This document shows, in pieces, positions 24,582 through 38,107 of a stretch of DNA of 64,000 bases. The notes under the pieces were generated by a model. That model saw only the letters and a list, made by a program, of their open reading frames with translations, was not told the origin of the DNA and ran no database searches. The stretch's first letter is position 1. Each line of letters begins with the position of its first letter. The stretch lies in NCBI GenBank assembly GCA_029721435.1, contig CM056584.1, positions 8,762,395 through 8,826,394 of the forward strand. Reading direction: 5' to 3'. Source of the stretch: Gymnothorax reevesii. Lineage: Eukaryota; Chordata; Actinopteri; Anguilliformes; Muraenidae. Position numbers and translations under genes: made by a program.

Positions 24582-25708
24582 CATACTGTACGTGTCCTCT
24601 ATGATGGGAGTATGGGATCAGAAGGCATTTCAGCTTAACCCTGCTTGTGTAAAATGGAAATTGAGTGAAGTTAATGTTGGAATACTAATGCTAACATGCT
24701 TATGCTAGCAATCTATTGTGAGTGCCTATATCTGATGATTTTCATACTGTACGTGTCCTCTATGATTGGAGTATGGGATCAGATGGCATTTCAGCTTAAC
24801 CCTGCTTGTGTAAAATAGAAATTGAGTGACGTTAATGTTTGAATGCTAATGCTAACATGCTAATGCTAGCGATCTAATGTGAGTGCTAATACCTGGTCAT
24901 TTTCATACTGTACATGTCCTCTATGATGGGAGTATGAGATCAGATGGCTTTTCAGCTTAACTCTGCTTGTGTAAAATGGAAATTTAATGACGTTCATGTT
25001 TTAATGCTAATGCTAACATGATATTGCTAGCGATCTAATGTGAGTGCTAATATCTGGTCATTTTCATACTATACGTGTCCTCTAGGATGTTAATAGGAGA
25101 TCAGATGGCATTTCAGCTTAACCCTTCTTGTTTAAAATGGAAATTGAGTGATGTTAATGTTTAAATGCTAATGCTAACATGCTGATGCTAGCGCTCTAAT
25201 GTGAGTGCTAATATCTGGTCATTTTCATACTGTACGTGTCCTCTATGATGGGAATATGGGATCAGATGGCATTTCAGCATAACCCTGTTTGTGTAAAATG
25301 GAAATTGAGTGCCGTTAATGTTTAAATGCTAATGCTAACATGCTAATGCTAGCGATCTAATGTGAGTGCTAATATCTGGTCATTTTCATACTGTACATGT
25401 CCTCTATGATGTTAATAGGAGATCAGATGGCATTTCAGCTTAACCCTTCTTGTATAATAAAAAAATTGAGTAATGTTAATGTTTAAATGCTAAAGCTAAC
25501 ATGCTAATGCTAGCGATCTAATGTGAGTTCTAATATCTGGTCATTTTCATACTGTATGTGTCCTCTATGATGTTAATCGGAGATCAGATGGCATTTCAGC
25601 TTCACCCTTCTTGTGTAAAATGGAAATTGAGTGACATTAATGTTTTAATACTAATGCTAACATGCTAATGCTAGCGATCTAATGTGAGTGCTAATATCTG
25701 GTCATTTT
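24582..25708 (+). repeat. 1127-bp seven-monomer duplication, second copy
   Basis: This is the near-identical tandem partner of the preceding block, again A9-A15, after which the array changes to a GATGGAAGTATGGG unit. The paralogous stretch at 32485-33610 contains A9-A15 only once, so the doubling is specific to this locus. Near identity suggests it is young. Confidence 0.92.
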
Positions 25709-28700
25709 CATACTGTACGTGTCCTCTATGATGGAAGTATGGGATCAGATGGCATTTCAGCTTAACCCTGCTTGTGTAAAATAGAAATTGAGTGACGTTA
25801 ATGTTTGAATGCTAATGCTAACATGCTAATGCTAGCGATCTAATGTGAGTGCTAATATCTGGTCATTTTCATACTGTAAGTGTCCTCTATGATGTTAGTA
25901 TGAGATCAGATTGCATTTCTGCTTCACCCTTCTTGTATTATAAGCAAATTGGGTAATGTTAATGTTTCAATGCTAATGCTAACATGCTGATGCTAGCGAC
26001 CTAATGTGAGTGCTAATACCTGGTCATTTTCATACTGTACATGTCTTCTATGATGGGAGTATGGGATCAGATGGAATTTCAGCTTAACCCTGCTTGTGTA
26101 AAATGGAAATTGAGTGATGTTGTTTGAATGCTAATGCTAACATGCTAATGCTAGCGATCTAATGTGAGTGCTAATACCTGGTCATTTTCATACTGTACAT
26201 GTCCTCTATGATGGGAGTATGAGATCAGATGGCTTTTCTGCTTAACCCTGCTTGTGTAAAATGGAAATTGAGTGACGTTAATGTTTGAATGCTAATGCTA
26301 ACATGCTAATGCTAGCAATCTAATGTGAGTGCTAATATCTGGTCATTTTCATACTGTACGTGTCCTCTATGATGGGAGTATGGGATCAGATGGCATTTCA
26401 GCTTAACCCTGCTTGTGTAAAATAGAAATTGAATGATGTTAATGTTTGAATGCTAATGCTAACATGCTAATGCTAGCGATCTAATGTGAGTTCTAATATC
26501 TGGTCATTTTCATACTGTAAGTGTCCTCTATGATGTTAGTATGAGATCAGATGGCATTTCTCCTTCACCCTTCTTGTATTATGAGCAAATTGAGTAATGT
26601 TAATGTTTCAATGCTAATGCTAACATGCTGATGCTAACATGCTAATGCTAGCGATCTAATGTGAGTGCTAATAGTTGGTCATTTTCATACTGTACGTGTC
26701 CTCTATGATGTTAATTGGAGATCAGATGGCATTTCAGCTTAACCCTTCTTGTATAATAAAAAATTGAGTAATGTTAATGTTTAAAAGCTAATGCTAATAT
26801 GCTAATGCTAGCGATCTAATGTGAGTTCTAATATCTGGTCATTTTCATACTATACGTGTCCTCTATAATGTTAATAGGAGATCAGATGGCATTTCAGCTT
26901 AACCCTTCTTGTGTAAAATGGAAATTGTGTGACATTAATGTTTTAATACTAATGCTAACATGCTAATGCTAGCGATCTAATGTGAGTGCTAATATCTGGT
27001 CATTTTCATACTGTACGTGTCCTCTATGATGTTAATAGGAGATCAGATGGCATTTCAGCTTAACCCTGCTTGTGTAAAATGGAAATTTAGTGATGTTAAT
27101 GTTTGAATGCTAATGCTAACATGCTAATGTTACAATCTAATGTGAGTGCTGATATCTGGTCATTTTCATACTTTACGTGTCCTCTATGATGTTAATAGGA
27201 GATCAGATGGCATTTCAGCTTAACCCTGCTTGTGTAAAATGGAAATTTAGTGACGTTAATGTTTGAATGCTAATGCTAACATGCTAATGCTAGCGATCTA
27301 ATGTGAGTGCTAATATCTGGTCATTTTCATACTGTACGTGTCCTCTATGATGGGAGTATGGGATCAGATGGCATTTCAGCTGAACCCTGCTTGTGTAAAA
27401 TGGAAATTGAGTGAAGTTAATGTTTTAATACTAATGCTAACATGCTTATGCTAGCAATCTATTGTGAGTGCCAATATCTGGTGATTTTCATACTGTACGT
27501 GTCCTCTATGATTGGAGTATGGGATCAGATGGCATTTCAGCTTAACCCTGTTTGTGTAAAATGGAAATTGAGTGACGTTAATGTTTGAATGCTAATGCTA
27601 ACATGCTAATGCTAGCTATCTAATGTGAGTTCTAATATCTGGTCATTTTCATACTATACGTGTCCTCTTTGATGTTAATAGGAGATCAGATGGCATTTCA
27701 GCTTAACCCTTCTTGTTTAAACTGGAAATTGAGTGATTTTAATGTTTAAATGCTAATGATAACATGCTAAAGCTAGCGATCTAATGTGAGTGCTAATACC
27801 TGGTCATTTTCATACTGTACGTGTCCTCTATGATGAGAATATGGGATCAGATGGCATTTCAGCTTAACCCTGTTTGTGTAAAATGGAAATTGAGTGAAGT
27901 TAATGTTTAAATGCTAATGCTAACATGCTAATGCTAGCGATCTAATGTGAGTGCTAATATCTGGTCATTTTCATACTGTACATGTCCTCTATGATGTTAA
28001 TAGGAGATCAGATGGCATTTCAGCTTTACCCTTCTTGTATAATAAAAAAATTGAGTAATGTTAATGTTTAAATGCTAAAGCTAACATGCTAATGCTAGCG
28101 ATCTAATGTGAGTTCTAATATCTGGTCATTTTCATACTGTACGTGTCCTCTATGATATTAATCGGAGATCAGATGGCATTTCAGCTTCACCCTTCTTGTG
28201 TAAAATGGAAATTGAGTGACATTAATGTTTTAATACTCATGCTTACATGCTAATGCTAGCGATCTAATGTGAGTGCTAATATCTGGTCATTTTCATACTG
28301 TACGTGTCCTCTATGATGGGAGTATGGGATCAGATGGCATTTCAGCTTAACCCTGCTTGTGTAAAATAGAAATTGAGTGACGTTAATGTTCGAATGCTAA
28401 TGCTAACATGCTAATGCTAGCGATCAAATGTGAGTGCTAATATCTGGTCATTTTCATACTGTAAGTGTCCTCGATGATGTTAGTATGGGATCAGATGGCA
28501 TTTCTGCTTCACCCTTCTTGTATTATAAGCAAATTGAGTAATGTTAATGTTTCAATGCTAATGCTAACATGCTGATGCTAACATGCTAATGCTAGCAATC
28601 TAATGTGAGTGCCAATACCTGGTCATTATCATACTGTACATGTCTTCTATGATGGGAGTATGGGATCAGATGGCATTTCAGCTTAACCCTGCTTGTGTAA

Positions 28701-31700
28701 AATGGAAATTGAGTGACGTTGTTTGAATGCTAATGCTAACATGCTAATGCTAGCGATCTAATGTGAGTGCTAATACCTGGTCATTTTCATACTGTACATG
28801 TCCTCTATGATGGGAGTATGAGATCAGATGGCTTTTCAGCTTAACCTTGCTTGTGTAAAATGGAAATTGAGTGACGTTAATGTTTGAATGCTAATGCTAA
28901 CATGCTAATGCTAGCGATCTAATGTGAGTTCTAATATCTGGTCATTTTCATACCATACGTGTCCTTTATGATTTTAATAGGAGATCAGATGGCATTTCAG
29001 CTTAACCCTGCTTGTGTACAATGGAAATTTAGTGACATTAATGTTTGAATGCTAATGCTAACATGCTAATGCTAGCGATCTAATGTGAGTGCTAATATCT
29101 GGTCATTTTCATACTACACGTATCCTCTATGATGTTCGTAGGAGATCAGATGGCATTTCAGCTTAACCCTTCTTGTTTAAAATGGAAATTGAGTTATGTT
29201 AATGTTTAAATGCTAATGCTAACATGCTAATGCTAGCGCTCTAATGTGAATGCTAATATGTGGTCATTTTTATACAGTACGTGTCCTCTATGATGTTAAT
29301 AGGAGATCAGATGGCATTTCAGCTTAACCCTGCTTGTGTAAAATGGAAATTTAGTGACGTTAATGTTTGAATGCTAATGCTAACATGCTAATGCTAGCGA
29401 TCTAATGTGAGTGCTAATATCTGGTCATTTTCATACTATACGTGTCCTTTATGATGTTAATAGGAGATCAGATGGCATTTCAGCTTAACCCTTGTGTAAA
29501 ATGGAAATTGAGTGATGTTAATGTTTAAATGCTAATGCTAACATGCTAATGCTAGCGCTCTAATGTGAGTGCTAATACCTGGTCATTTTCATACTGTACA
29601 TGTCCTCTATGATGGGAGTATGAGATCAGATGGCTTTTCAGCTTAACCCTGCTTGTGTAAAATGGAAATTGAGTGACATTAATGTTTGAATGCTAATGCT
29701 AAAATGCTAATGCTAGCGATCTAATGTGAGTGCTAATATCTGGTCATTTTCATACTATACGTGTCCTCTATGATGTTAATAGGAGATCAGATGGCATTTC
29801 AGCTTAACCCTTCTTGTGTAAAATGGAAATTGAGTGATGTTAATGTTTAAATGCTAATGCTAAAATGCTAATGCTAGCTATCTAATGTGAGTTCTAATAT
29901 CTGGTCATTTTCATACTATATGTGTCCTCTTTGATGTTAATAGGAGATCAGATGGCATTTCAGCTTAACCCTTCTTGTTTCAAATGGAAATTGAGTGATT
30001 TTAATGTTTAAATGCTAATGCTAACATGCTAAAGCTAGCAATCTAATGTGAGTGCTAATACCTGGTCATTTTCATACTGTACGTGTCCTCTATGATGAGA
30101 ATATGGGATCAGATGGCATTTCAGCTTAACCCTGTTTGTGTAAAATGGAAATTGAGTGAAGTTAATGTTTAAATGCTAATGCTAACATGCTAATGCCAGC
30201 GATCTAATGTGAGTGCTAATATCTGGTCATTTTCATACTGTACATGTCCTCTATGATGTTAATAGGAGATCAGATGGCATTTCAGCTTTACCCTTCTTGT
30301 ATAGTAAAAAAATTGAGTAATGTTAATGTTTAAATGCTAAAGCTAACATGCTAATGCTAGCGATCTAATGTGAGTTCTAATATCTGGTCATTTTCATACT
30401 GTATGTGTCCTCTATGATGTTAATCGGAGATCAGATGGCATTTCAGCTTCACCCTTCTTGTGTAAAATGGAAATTGAGTGACATTAATGTTTTAATACTA
30501 ATGCTAACATGCTAATGCTAGCGATCTAATGTGAGTGCTAATATCTGGTCATTTTCATACGGTAAGTGTCCTCTATGATGGGAGTATGGGATCAGATGGC
30601 ATTTCAGCTTAACCCTTCTTGTGTAAAATGGAAATTGAGTGATGTTAATGTTTAAATGCTAATGCTAACATGCTAATGCTAGCTATCTAATGTGAGTTCT
30701 AATATCTGGTCATTTTCATACTATACGTGTCCTCTTTGATGTTAATAGGAGATCAGATCGCATTTCAGCTGAACCCTTCTTGTTTAAAATGGAAATTGAG
30801 TGATTTTAATGTTTTAATGCTAATGCTAACATGCTAATGCTAGCGATCTAATGTGAGTGCTAATATCTGGTCATTTTCATACTGTACATGTCCTCTATGA
30901 TGTTAATAGGAGATCAGATGGCATTTCAGCTTTACCCTTCTTGTATAATAAAAAAATTGAGTAATGTTAATGTTTAAATGCTAAAGCTACAATGCTAATG
31001 CTAGCGATCTAATGTGACTTCTAATATCTGGTCATTTTCATACTGTACGTGTCCTCTATGATGTTCATCGGAGATCAGATGGCATTTCAGCTTCACCCTT
31101 CTTGTGTAAAATGGAAATTGAGTGACATTAATGTTTTAATACTAATGCTAACATGCTAATGCTAGCGATCTAATGTGAGTGCTAATATCTGGTCATTTTC
31201 ATACTGTACGTGTCCTCTATGATGGGAGTATGGGATCAGATGGCATTTCAGCTTAACCCTGCTTGTGTAAAATAGAAATTGAGTGACGTTAATGTTTGAA
31301 TGCTAATGCTAACATGCTAATGCTAGCGATCTAATGTGAGTGCTAATATCTGGTCATTTTCATGCTGTACGTGTCCTCTATGATGTTAATAGGAGATCAG
31401 ATGGCATTTCAGCTTAACCCTTCTTGTGTAAAATGGAAATTGAGTGATGTTAATGTTTAAATGCTAATGCTAACATGCTAAAGCTAGCTATCTAATGTGA
31501 GTTCTAATATCTGGTCATTATTATACTATACGTGTCCTCTATGATGTTAATAGGAGATCAGATGGCATTTCAGCTTAACCCTTCTTGTGTAAAATGGTAA
31601 TTGAGTGATGTTAATGTTTAAATGCTAATGCTAACATGCTAAAGCTAGCTATCTAATGTGAGTTCTAATATCTGGTCATTTTCATACTATACGTGTCCTC

Positions 31701-32484
31701 TATGATGTTAATAGGATATCAGATGGCATTTCAGCTTAACCCTGCTTGTGTAAAATGGAAATTTAGTGACGTTAATGTTTGAATGCTAATGCTAACATGC
31801 TAATGCTAGCGATCTAATGTGAGTGCTAATATCTGGTCATTTTCATACTATACGTGTCCTTTATGATGTTAATCGGAGATCAGATGGCATTTCAGCTTAA
31901 CCCTTGTGTAAAATGGAAATTGAGTGATGTTAATGTTTAAATGCTAATGCTAACATGCTAATGCTAGCGCTCTAATGTGAGTGCTAATATCTGGTCATTT
32001 TCATACTGTACATGTCCTCTATGATGGGAGTATGAGATCAGATGGCTTTTCAGCGTAACCCTGCTTGTGTAAAATGGAAATTTAATGACTTTCATGTTTA
32101 AATGCTAATGCTAACATGCTAATGCTAGCAATCTAATGTGAGTGCTAATATCTGGTCATTTTCATACTGTACGTGTCCTCTATGATGTTAATAGGAGATC
32201 AGATGGCATTTCAGCTTAACCCTGCTTGTGTAAAATGGAAATTTAGTGACGTTCATGTTTGAATGCTAATGCTAACATGCTAATGCTAGCGATCTAATGT
32301 GAGTGCTAATATCTGGTCATTTTCATACTTTACGTGTCCTCTATGATGTTAATAGGAGATCAGATGGCATTTCAGCTTAACCCTGCTTGTGTAAAATGGA
32401 AATTTAGTGAGGTTAATGTTTGAATGCTGATGCTAACATGCTAATGCTAGCGATCTAATGTGAGTGCTAATATCTGGTCATTTT
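24582..32484 (+). repeat. 49-monomer, 7903-bp period, first unit
   Basis: Markers recur 7902-7904 bp apart across this stretch and the next: CAGAAGG (24619 and 32522), ATAGTTGG (26671 and 34573), TACTCATGC (28234 and 36137), and the GATGGAAGTATGGG monomer (25709 and 33611). Adding 49 x 161 and the visible small indels gives 7903 exactly. The unit joins family A monomers (A9-A15 and, near its end, A7-A8) with monomers that later make up family B, so it looks like the bridge between the two. Confidence 0.88.
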
Positions 32485-35400
32485 CATACTGTACGTGTCC
32501 TCTATGATGGGAGTATGGGATCAGAAGGCATTTCAGCTTAACCCTGCTTGTGTAAAATGGAAATTGAGTGAAATTAATGTTGGAATACTAATGCTAACAT
32601 GCTTATGCTAGCAATCTATTGTGAGTGCCTATATCTGATGATTTTCATACTGTACGTGTCCTCTATGATTGGAGTATGGGATCAGATGGCATTTCAGCTT
32701 AACCCTGCTTGTGTAAAATAGAAATTGAGTGACGTTAATGTTTGAATGCTAATGCTAACATGCTAATGCTAGCGATCTAATGTGAGTGCTAATACCTGGT
32801 CATTTTCATACTGTACATGTCCTCTATGATGGGAGTATGAGATCAGATGGCTTTTCAGCTTAACTCTGCTTGTGTAAAATGGAAATTTAATGACGTTCAT
32901 GTTTTAATGCTAATGCTAACATGATAATGCTAGCGATCTAATGTGAGTGCTAATATCTGGTCATTTTTATACTATACGTGTCCTCTAGGATGTTAAGAGG
33001 AGATCAGATGGCATTTCAGCTTAACCCTTCTTGTGTAAAATGGAAATTGAGTGATGTTAATGTTTAAATGCTAATGCTAACATGCTGATGCTAGCGCTCT
33101 AATGTGAGTGCTAATATCTGGTCATTTTCATACTGTACGTGTCCTCTATGATGGGAATATGGGATCAGATGGCATTTCAGCATAACCCTGTTTGTGTAAA
33201 ATGGAAATTGAGTGACGTTAATGTTTAAATGCTAATGCTAACATGCTAATGCTAGCGATCTAATGTGAGTGCTAATATCTGGTCATTTTCATACTGTACG
33301 TGTCCTCTATGATGTTAATAGGAGATCAGATGGCATTTCAGCTTAACCCTTCTTGTATAATAAAAAATTGAGTAATGTTAATGTTTAAATGCTAAAGCTA
33401 ACATGCTAATGCTAGCGATCTAATGTGAGTTCTAATATCTGGTCATTCTCATACTGTATGTGTCCTCTATGATGTTAATCGGAGATCAGATGGCATTTCA
33501 GCTTCACCCTTCTTGTGTAAAATGGAAATTGAGTGACTTTAATGTTTTAATACTAATGCTAACATGCTAATGCTAGCGATCTAATGTGAGTGCTAATATC
33601 TGGTCATTTTCATACTGTACGTGTCCTCTATGATGGAAGTATGGGATCAGATGGCATTTCAGCTTAACCCTGCTTGTGTAAAATAGAAATTGAGTGACGT
33701 TAATGTTTGAATGCTAATGCTAACATGCTAATGCTAGGGATCTAATGTGAGTGCTAATATCTGGTCATTTTCATACTGTAAGTGTCCTCTATGATGTTAG
33801 TATGAGATCAGATGGCATTTCTGCTTCACCCTTCTTGTATTATAAGCAAATTGGGTAATGTTAATGTTTCAATGCTAATGCTAACATGCTGATGCTAGCG
33901 ATTTAATGTGAGTGCTAATACCTGGTCATTTTCATACTGTACATGTCTTCTATGATGGGAGTATGGGATCAGATGGCATTTCAGCTTAACCCTGCTTGTG
34001 TAAAATGGAAATTGAGTGATGTTGTTTGAATGCTAATGCTAACATGCTAATGCTAGCGATCTAATGTGAGTGCTAATACCTGGTCATTTTCATACTGTAC
34101 ATGTCCTCTATGATGGGAGTATGAGATCAGATGGCTTTTCAGCTTAACCCTGCTTGTGTAAAATGGAAATTGAGTGACGTTAATGTTTGAATGCTAATGC
34201 TAACATGCTAATGCTAGCAATCTAATGTGAGTGCTAATATCTGGTCATTTTCATACTGTACGTGTCCTCTATGATGGGAGTATGGGATCAGATGGCATTT
34301 CAGCTTAACCCTGCTTGTGTAAAATAGAAATTGAATGATGTTAATGTTTGAATGCTAATGCTAACATGCTAATGCTAGCGATCTAATGTGAGTTCTAATA
34401 TTTGGTCATTTTCATACTGTAAGTGTCCTCTATGATGTTAGTATGAGATCAGATGGCATTTCTCCTTCACCCTTCTTGTATTATGAGCAAATTGAGTAAT
34501 GTTAATGTTTCAATGCTAATGCTAACATGCTGATGCTAACATGCTAATGCTAGCGATCTAATGTGAGTGCTAATAGTTGGTCATTTTCATACTGTACGTG
34601 TCCTCTATGATGTTAATTGGAGATCAGATGGCATTTCAGCTTAACCCTTCTTGTATAATAAAAAATTGAGTAATGTTAATGTTTAAAAGCTAATGCTAAT
34701 ATGCTAATGCTAGCGATCTAATGTGAGTTCTAATATCTGGTCATTTTCATACTATACGTGTCCTCTATAATGTTAATAGGAGATCAGATGGCATTTCAGC
34801 TTAACCCTTCTTGTGTAAAATGGAAATTGTGTGACATTAATGTTTTAATACTAATGCTAACATGCTAATGCTAGCGATCTAATGTGAGTGCTAATATCTG
34901 GTCATTTTCATACTGTACGTGTCCTCTATGATGTTAATAGGAGATCAGATGGCATTTCAGCTTAACCCTGCTTGTGTAAAATGGAAATTTAGTGACGTTA
35001 ATGTTTGAATGCTAATGCTAACATGCTAATGTTAGCGATCTAATGTGAGTGCTAATATCTGGTCATTTTCATACTTTACGTGTCCTCTATGATGTTAATA
35101 GGAGATCAGATGGCATTTCAGCTTAACCCTGCTTGTGTAAAATGGAAATTTAGTGACGTTAATGTTTGAATGCTAATGCTAACATGCTAATGCTAGCGAT
35201 CTAATGTGAGTGCTAATATCTGGTCATTTTCATACTGTACGTGTCCTCTATGATGGGAGTATGGGATCAGATGGCATTTCAGCTTAACCCTGCTTGTGTA
35301 AAATGGAAATTGAGTGAAGTTAATGTTTTAATACTAATGCTAACATGCTTATGCTAGCAATCTATTGTGAGTGCCAATATCTGGTGATTTTCATACTGTA

Positions 35401-36035
35401 CGTGTCCTCTATGATTGGAGTATGGGATCAGATGGCATTTCAGCTTAACCCTGTTTGTGTAAAATGGAAATTGAGTGACGTTAATGTTTGAATGCTAATG
35501 CTAACATGCTAATGCTAGCTATCTAATGTGAGTTCTAATATCTGGTCATTTTCATACTATACGTGTCCTCTTTGATGTTAATAGGAGATCAGATGGCATT
35601 TCAGCTTAACCCTTCTTTTTTAAACTGGAAATTGAGTGATTTTAATGTTTAAATGCTAATGCTAACATGCTAAAGCTAGCGATCTAATGTGAGTGCTAAT
35701 ACCTGGTCATTTTCATACTGTACGTGTCCTCTATGATGAGAATATGGGATCAGATGGCATTTCAGCTTTACCCTGTTTGTGTAAAATGGAAATTGAGTGA
35801 AGTTAATGTTTAAATGCTAATGCTAACATGCTAATGCTAGCGATCTAATGTGAGTGCTAATATCTGGTCATTTTCATACTGTACATGTCCTCTATGATGT
35901 TAATAGGAGATCAGATGGCATTTCAGCTTTACCCTTCTTGTATAATAAAAAAATTGAGTAATGTTAATGTTTAAATGCTAAAGCTAACATGCTAATGCTA
36001 GCGATCTAATGTGAGTTCTAATATCTGGTCATTTT
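32485..36035 (+). repeat. 7903-bp period, second unit (colinear part)
   Basis: This stretch is colinear with 24582-28132. It contains A9-A15, then units with GGAAGTATGGG, a CTGATGCTAGCG form of A16, GTTGTTTG, AATGATG, TCTCCTTC, ATAGTTGG, CTATAATG, GTTAGCG, CTTTACG, the A9-like TATTGTGAGTGCC, ATTGGAGTATGGG, CTCTTTG, GAGAATATGGG and an A7-run type. The match continues into 36036-36950 and breaks where sub-repeats are lost near 36952. The run of seven A residues near 33361 is shortened to six, which gives the 1-bp difference in offset. Confidence 0.87.
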
Positions 36036-36965
36036 CATACTGTACGTGTCCTCTATGATATTAATCGGAGATCAGATGGCATTTCAGCTTCACCCTTCTT
36101 GTGTAAAATGGAAATTGAGTGACATTAATGTTTTAATACTCATGCTTACATGCTAATGCTAGCGATCTAATGTGAGTGCTAATATCTGGTCATTTTCATA
36201 CTGTACGTGTCCTCTATGATGGGAGTATGGGATCAGATGGCATTTCAGCTTAACCCTGCTTGTGTAAAATAGAAATTGAGTGACGTTAATGTTCGAATGC
36301 TAATGCTAACATGCTAATGCTAGCGATCAAATGTGAGTGCTAATATCTGGTCATTTTCATACTGTAAGTGTCCTCGATGATGTTAGTATGAGATCAGATG
36401 GCATTTCTGCTTCACCCTTCTTGTATTATAAGCAAATTGGGTAATGTTAATGTTTCAATGCTAATGCTAACATGCTGATGCTAACATGCTAATGCTAGGA
36501 ATCTAATGTGAGTGCTAATACCTGGTCATTATCATACTGTACATGTCTTCTATGATGGGAGTATGGGATCAGATGGCATTTCAGCTTAACCCTGCTTGTG
36601 TAAAATGGAAATTGAGTGACATTGTTTGAATGCTAATGCTAACATGCTAATGCTAGCGATCTAATGTGAGTGCTAATACCTGGTCATTTTCATACTGTAC
36701 ATGTCCTCTATGATGGGAGTATGAGATCAGATGGCTTTTCAGCTTAACCTTGCTTGTGTAAAATGGAAATTGAGTGACGTTAATGTCTGAATGCTAATGC
36801 TAACATGCTAATGCTAGCGATCTAATGTGAGTTCTAATATCTGGTCATTTTCATACCATACGTGTCCTTTATGATTTTAATAGGAGATCAGATGGCATTT
36901 CAGCTTAACCCTGCTTGTGTACAATGGAAATTTAGTGACGTTAATGTTTGAATGCTAATGCTAGC

Positions 36966-37273
36966 GATCTAATGTGAGTGCTAATATCTGGTCATTTTCA
37001 TACTACACGTATCCTCTATGATGTTCGTAGGAGATCAGATGGCATTTCAGCTTAACCCTTCTTGTTTAAAATGGAAATTGAGTTATGTTAATGTTTGAAT
37101 GCTAATGCTATCATGCTAATGCTAGCGCTCTAATGTGAATGCTAATATGTGGTCATTTTTATACAGTACGTGTCCTCTATGATGTTAATAGGAGATCAGA
37201 TGGCATTTCAGCTTAACCCTGCTTGTGTAAAATGGAAATTTAGTGACGTTAATGTTTGAATGCTAATGCTAGC
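36966..37273 (+). repeat. 308-bp local duplication unit
   Basis: CTACACGTATCC followed by TTCGTAGG occurs in units whose TACTACAC words lie at 37001 and 37309, exactly 308 bp apart (161 + 147). Each copy is preceded by a monomer ending in a single 14-mer. Elsewhere in the array the TTCGTAGG unit is single, so this is a local event. The first copy has a private CTATCATG in place of CTAACATG. Confidence 0.85.
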
Positions 37274-37946
37274 GATCTAATGTGAGTGCTAATATCTGGT
37301 CATTTTCATACTACACGTATCCTCTATGATGTTCGTAGGAGATCAGATGGCATTTCAGCTTAACCCTTCTTGTTTAAAATGGAAATTGAGTTATGTTAAT
37401 GTTTGAATGCTAATGCTAACATGCTAATGCTAGCGATCTAATGTGAGTGCTAATATCTGGTCATTTTCATACTATACGTGTCCTTTATGATGTTAATAGG
37501 AGATCAGATGGCATTTCAGCTTAACCCTGCTTGTGTAAAATGGAAATTTAGTGAAGTTAATGTTTGAATGCTAATGCTAACATGCTAATGCTAGCGATCT
37601 AATGTGAGTGCTAATATCTGGTCATTTTCATACTATACGTGTCCTTTATGATGTTAATAGGAGATCAGATGGCATTTCAGCTTAACCCTTGTGTAAAATG
37701 GAAATTGAGTGATGTTAATGTTTAAATGCTAATGCTAACATGCTAATGCTAGCGCTCTAATGTGAGTGCTAATATCTGGTCAATTCATACTGTACATGAC
37801 CTCTATGATGGGAGTATGAGATCAGATGGCTTTTCAGCTTAACCCTGCTTGTGTAAAATGGAAATTTAATGACGTTCATGTTTGAATGCTAATGCTAAAA
37901 TGCTAATGCTAGCGATCTAATGTGAGTGCTAATATCTGGTCATTTT

Positions 37947-38107
37947 CATACTATACGTGTCCTCTATGATGTTAATAGGAGATCAGATGGCATTTCAGCT
38001 TTACCCTTCTTGTATAATAAAAAAATTGAGTAATGTTAATGTTTAAATGCTAAAGCTAACATGCTAATGCTAGCGATCTAATGTGAGTTCTAATATCTGG
38101 TCATTTT
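37947..38107 (+). repeat. Hybrid monomer B27/A7-run type
   Basis: The left part is the CTATACGTGTCCTCTATG unit with GTTAATAGG (B27 type). The right part switches to CTTTACCC and the TATAATAAAAAAA tract (B16 type). It closes the 13-monomer unit and leads back to B17. Length is 161 bp. Confidence 0.82.

Larger units (their letters stand above)
36036..38107 (+). repeat. Rearranged 13-monomer unit, 2072 bp
   Basis: It begins with the GATATTAATCGG and TACTCATGC unit (B17 type) and proceeds through B18-B26 types, ending in a B27/A7-run hybrid at 37947-38107. The next B17 unit follows at 38108. Two monomers have only one 14-mer (36952-36965 and 37260-37273), and the TTCGTAGG unit is present twice, 308 bp apart. 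Thirteen monomers with these indels total 2072 bp, which matches the distance between the TACTCATGC markers (36137 and 38209). Confidence 0.87.

Noticed and set aside
37020..37036. CENP-B-box-like half match (TTCG, four bases, A) in the TTCGTAGGAGATCAG units
   Set aside because: Only the left half fits; the required CGGG on the right is TCAG, and the word occurs only in one monomer type. The reverse-strand pattern is absent as well.
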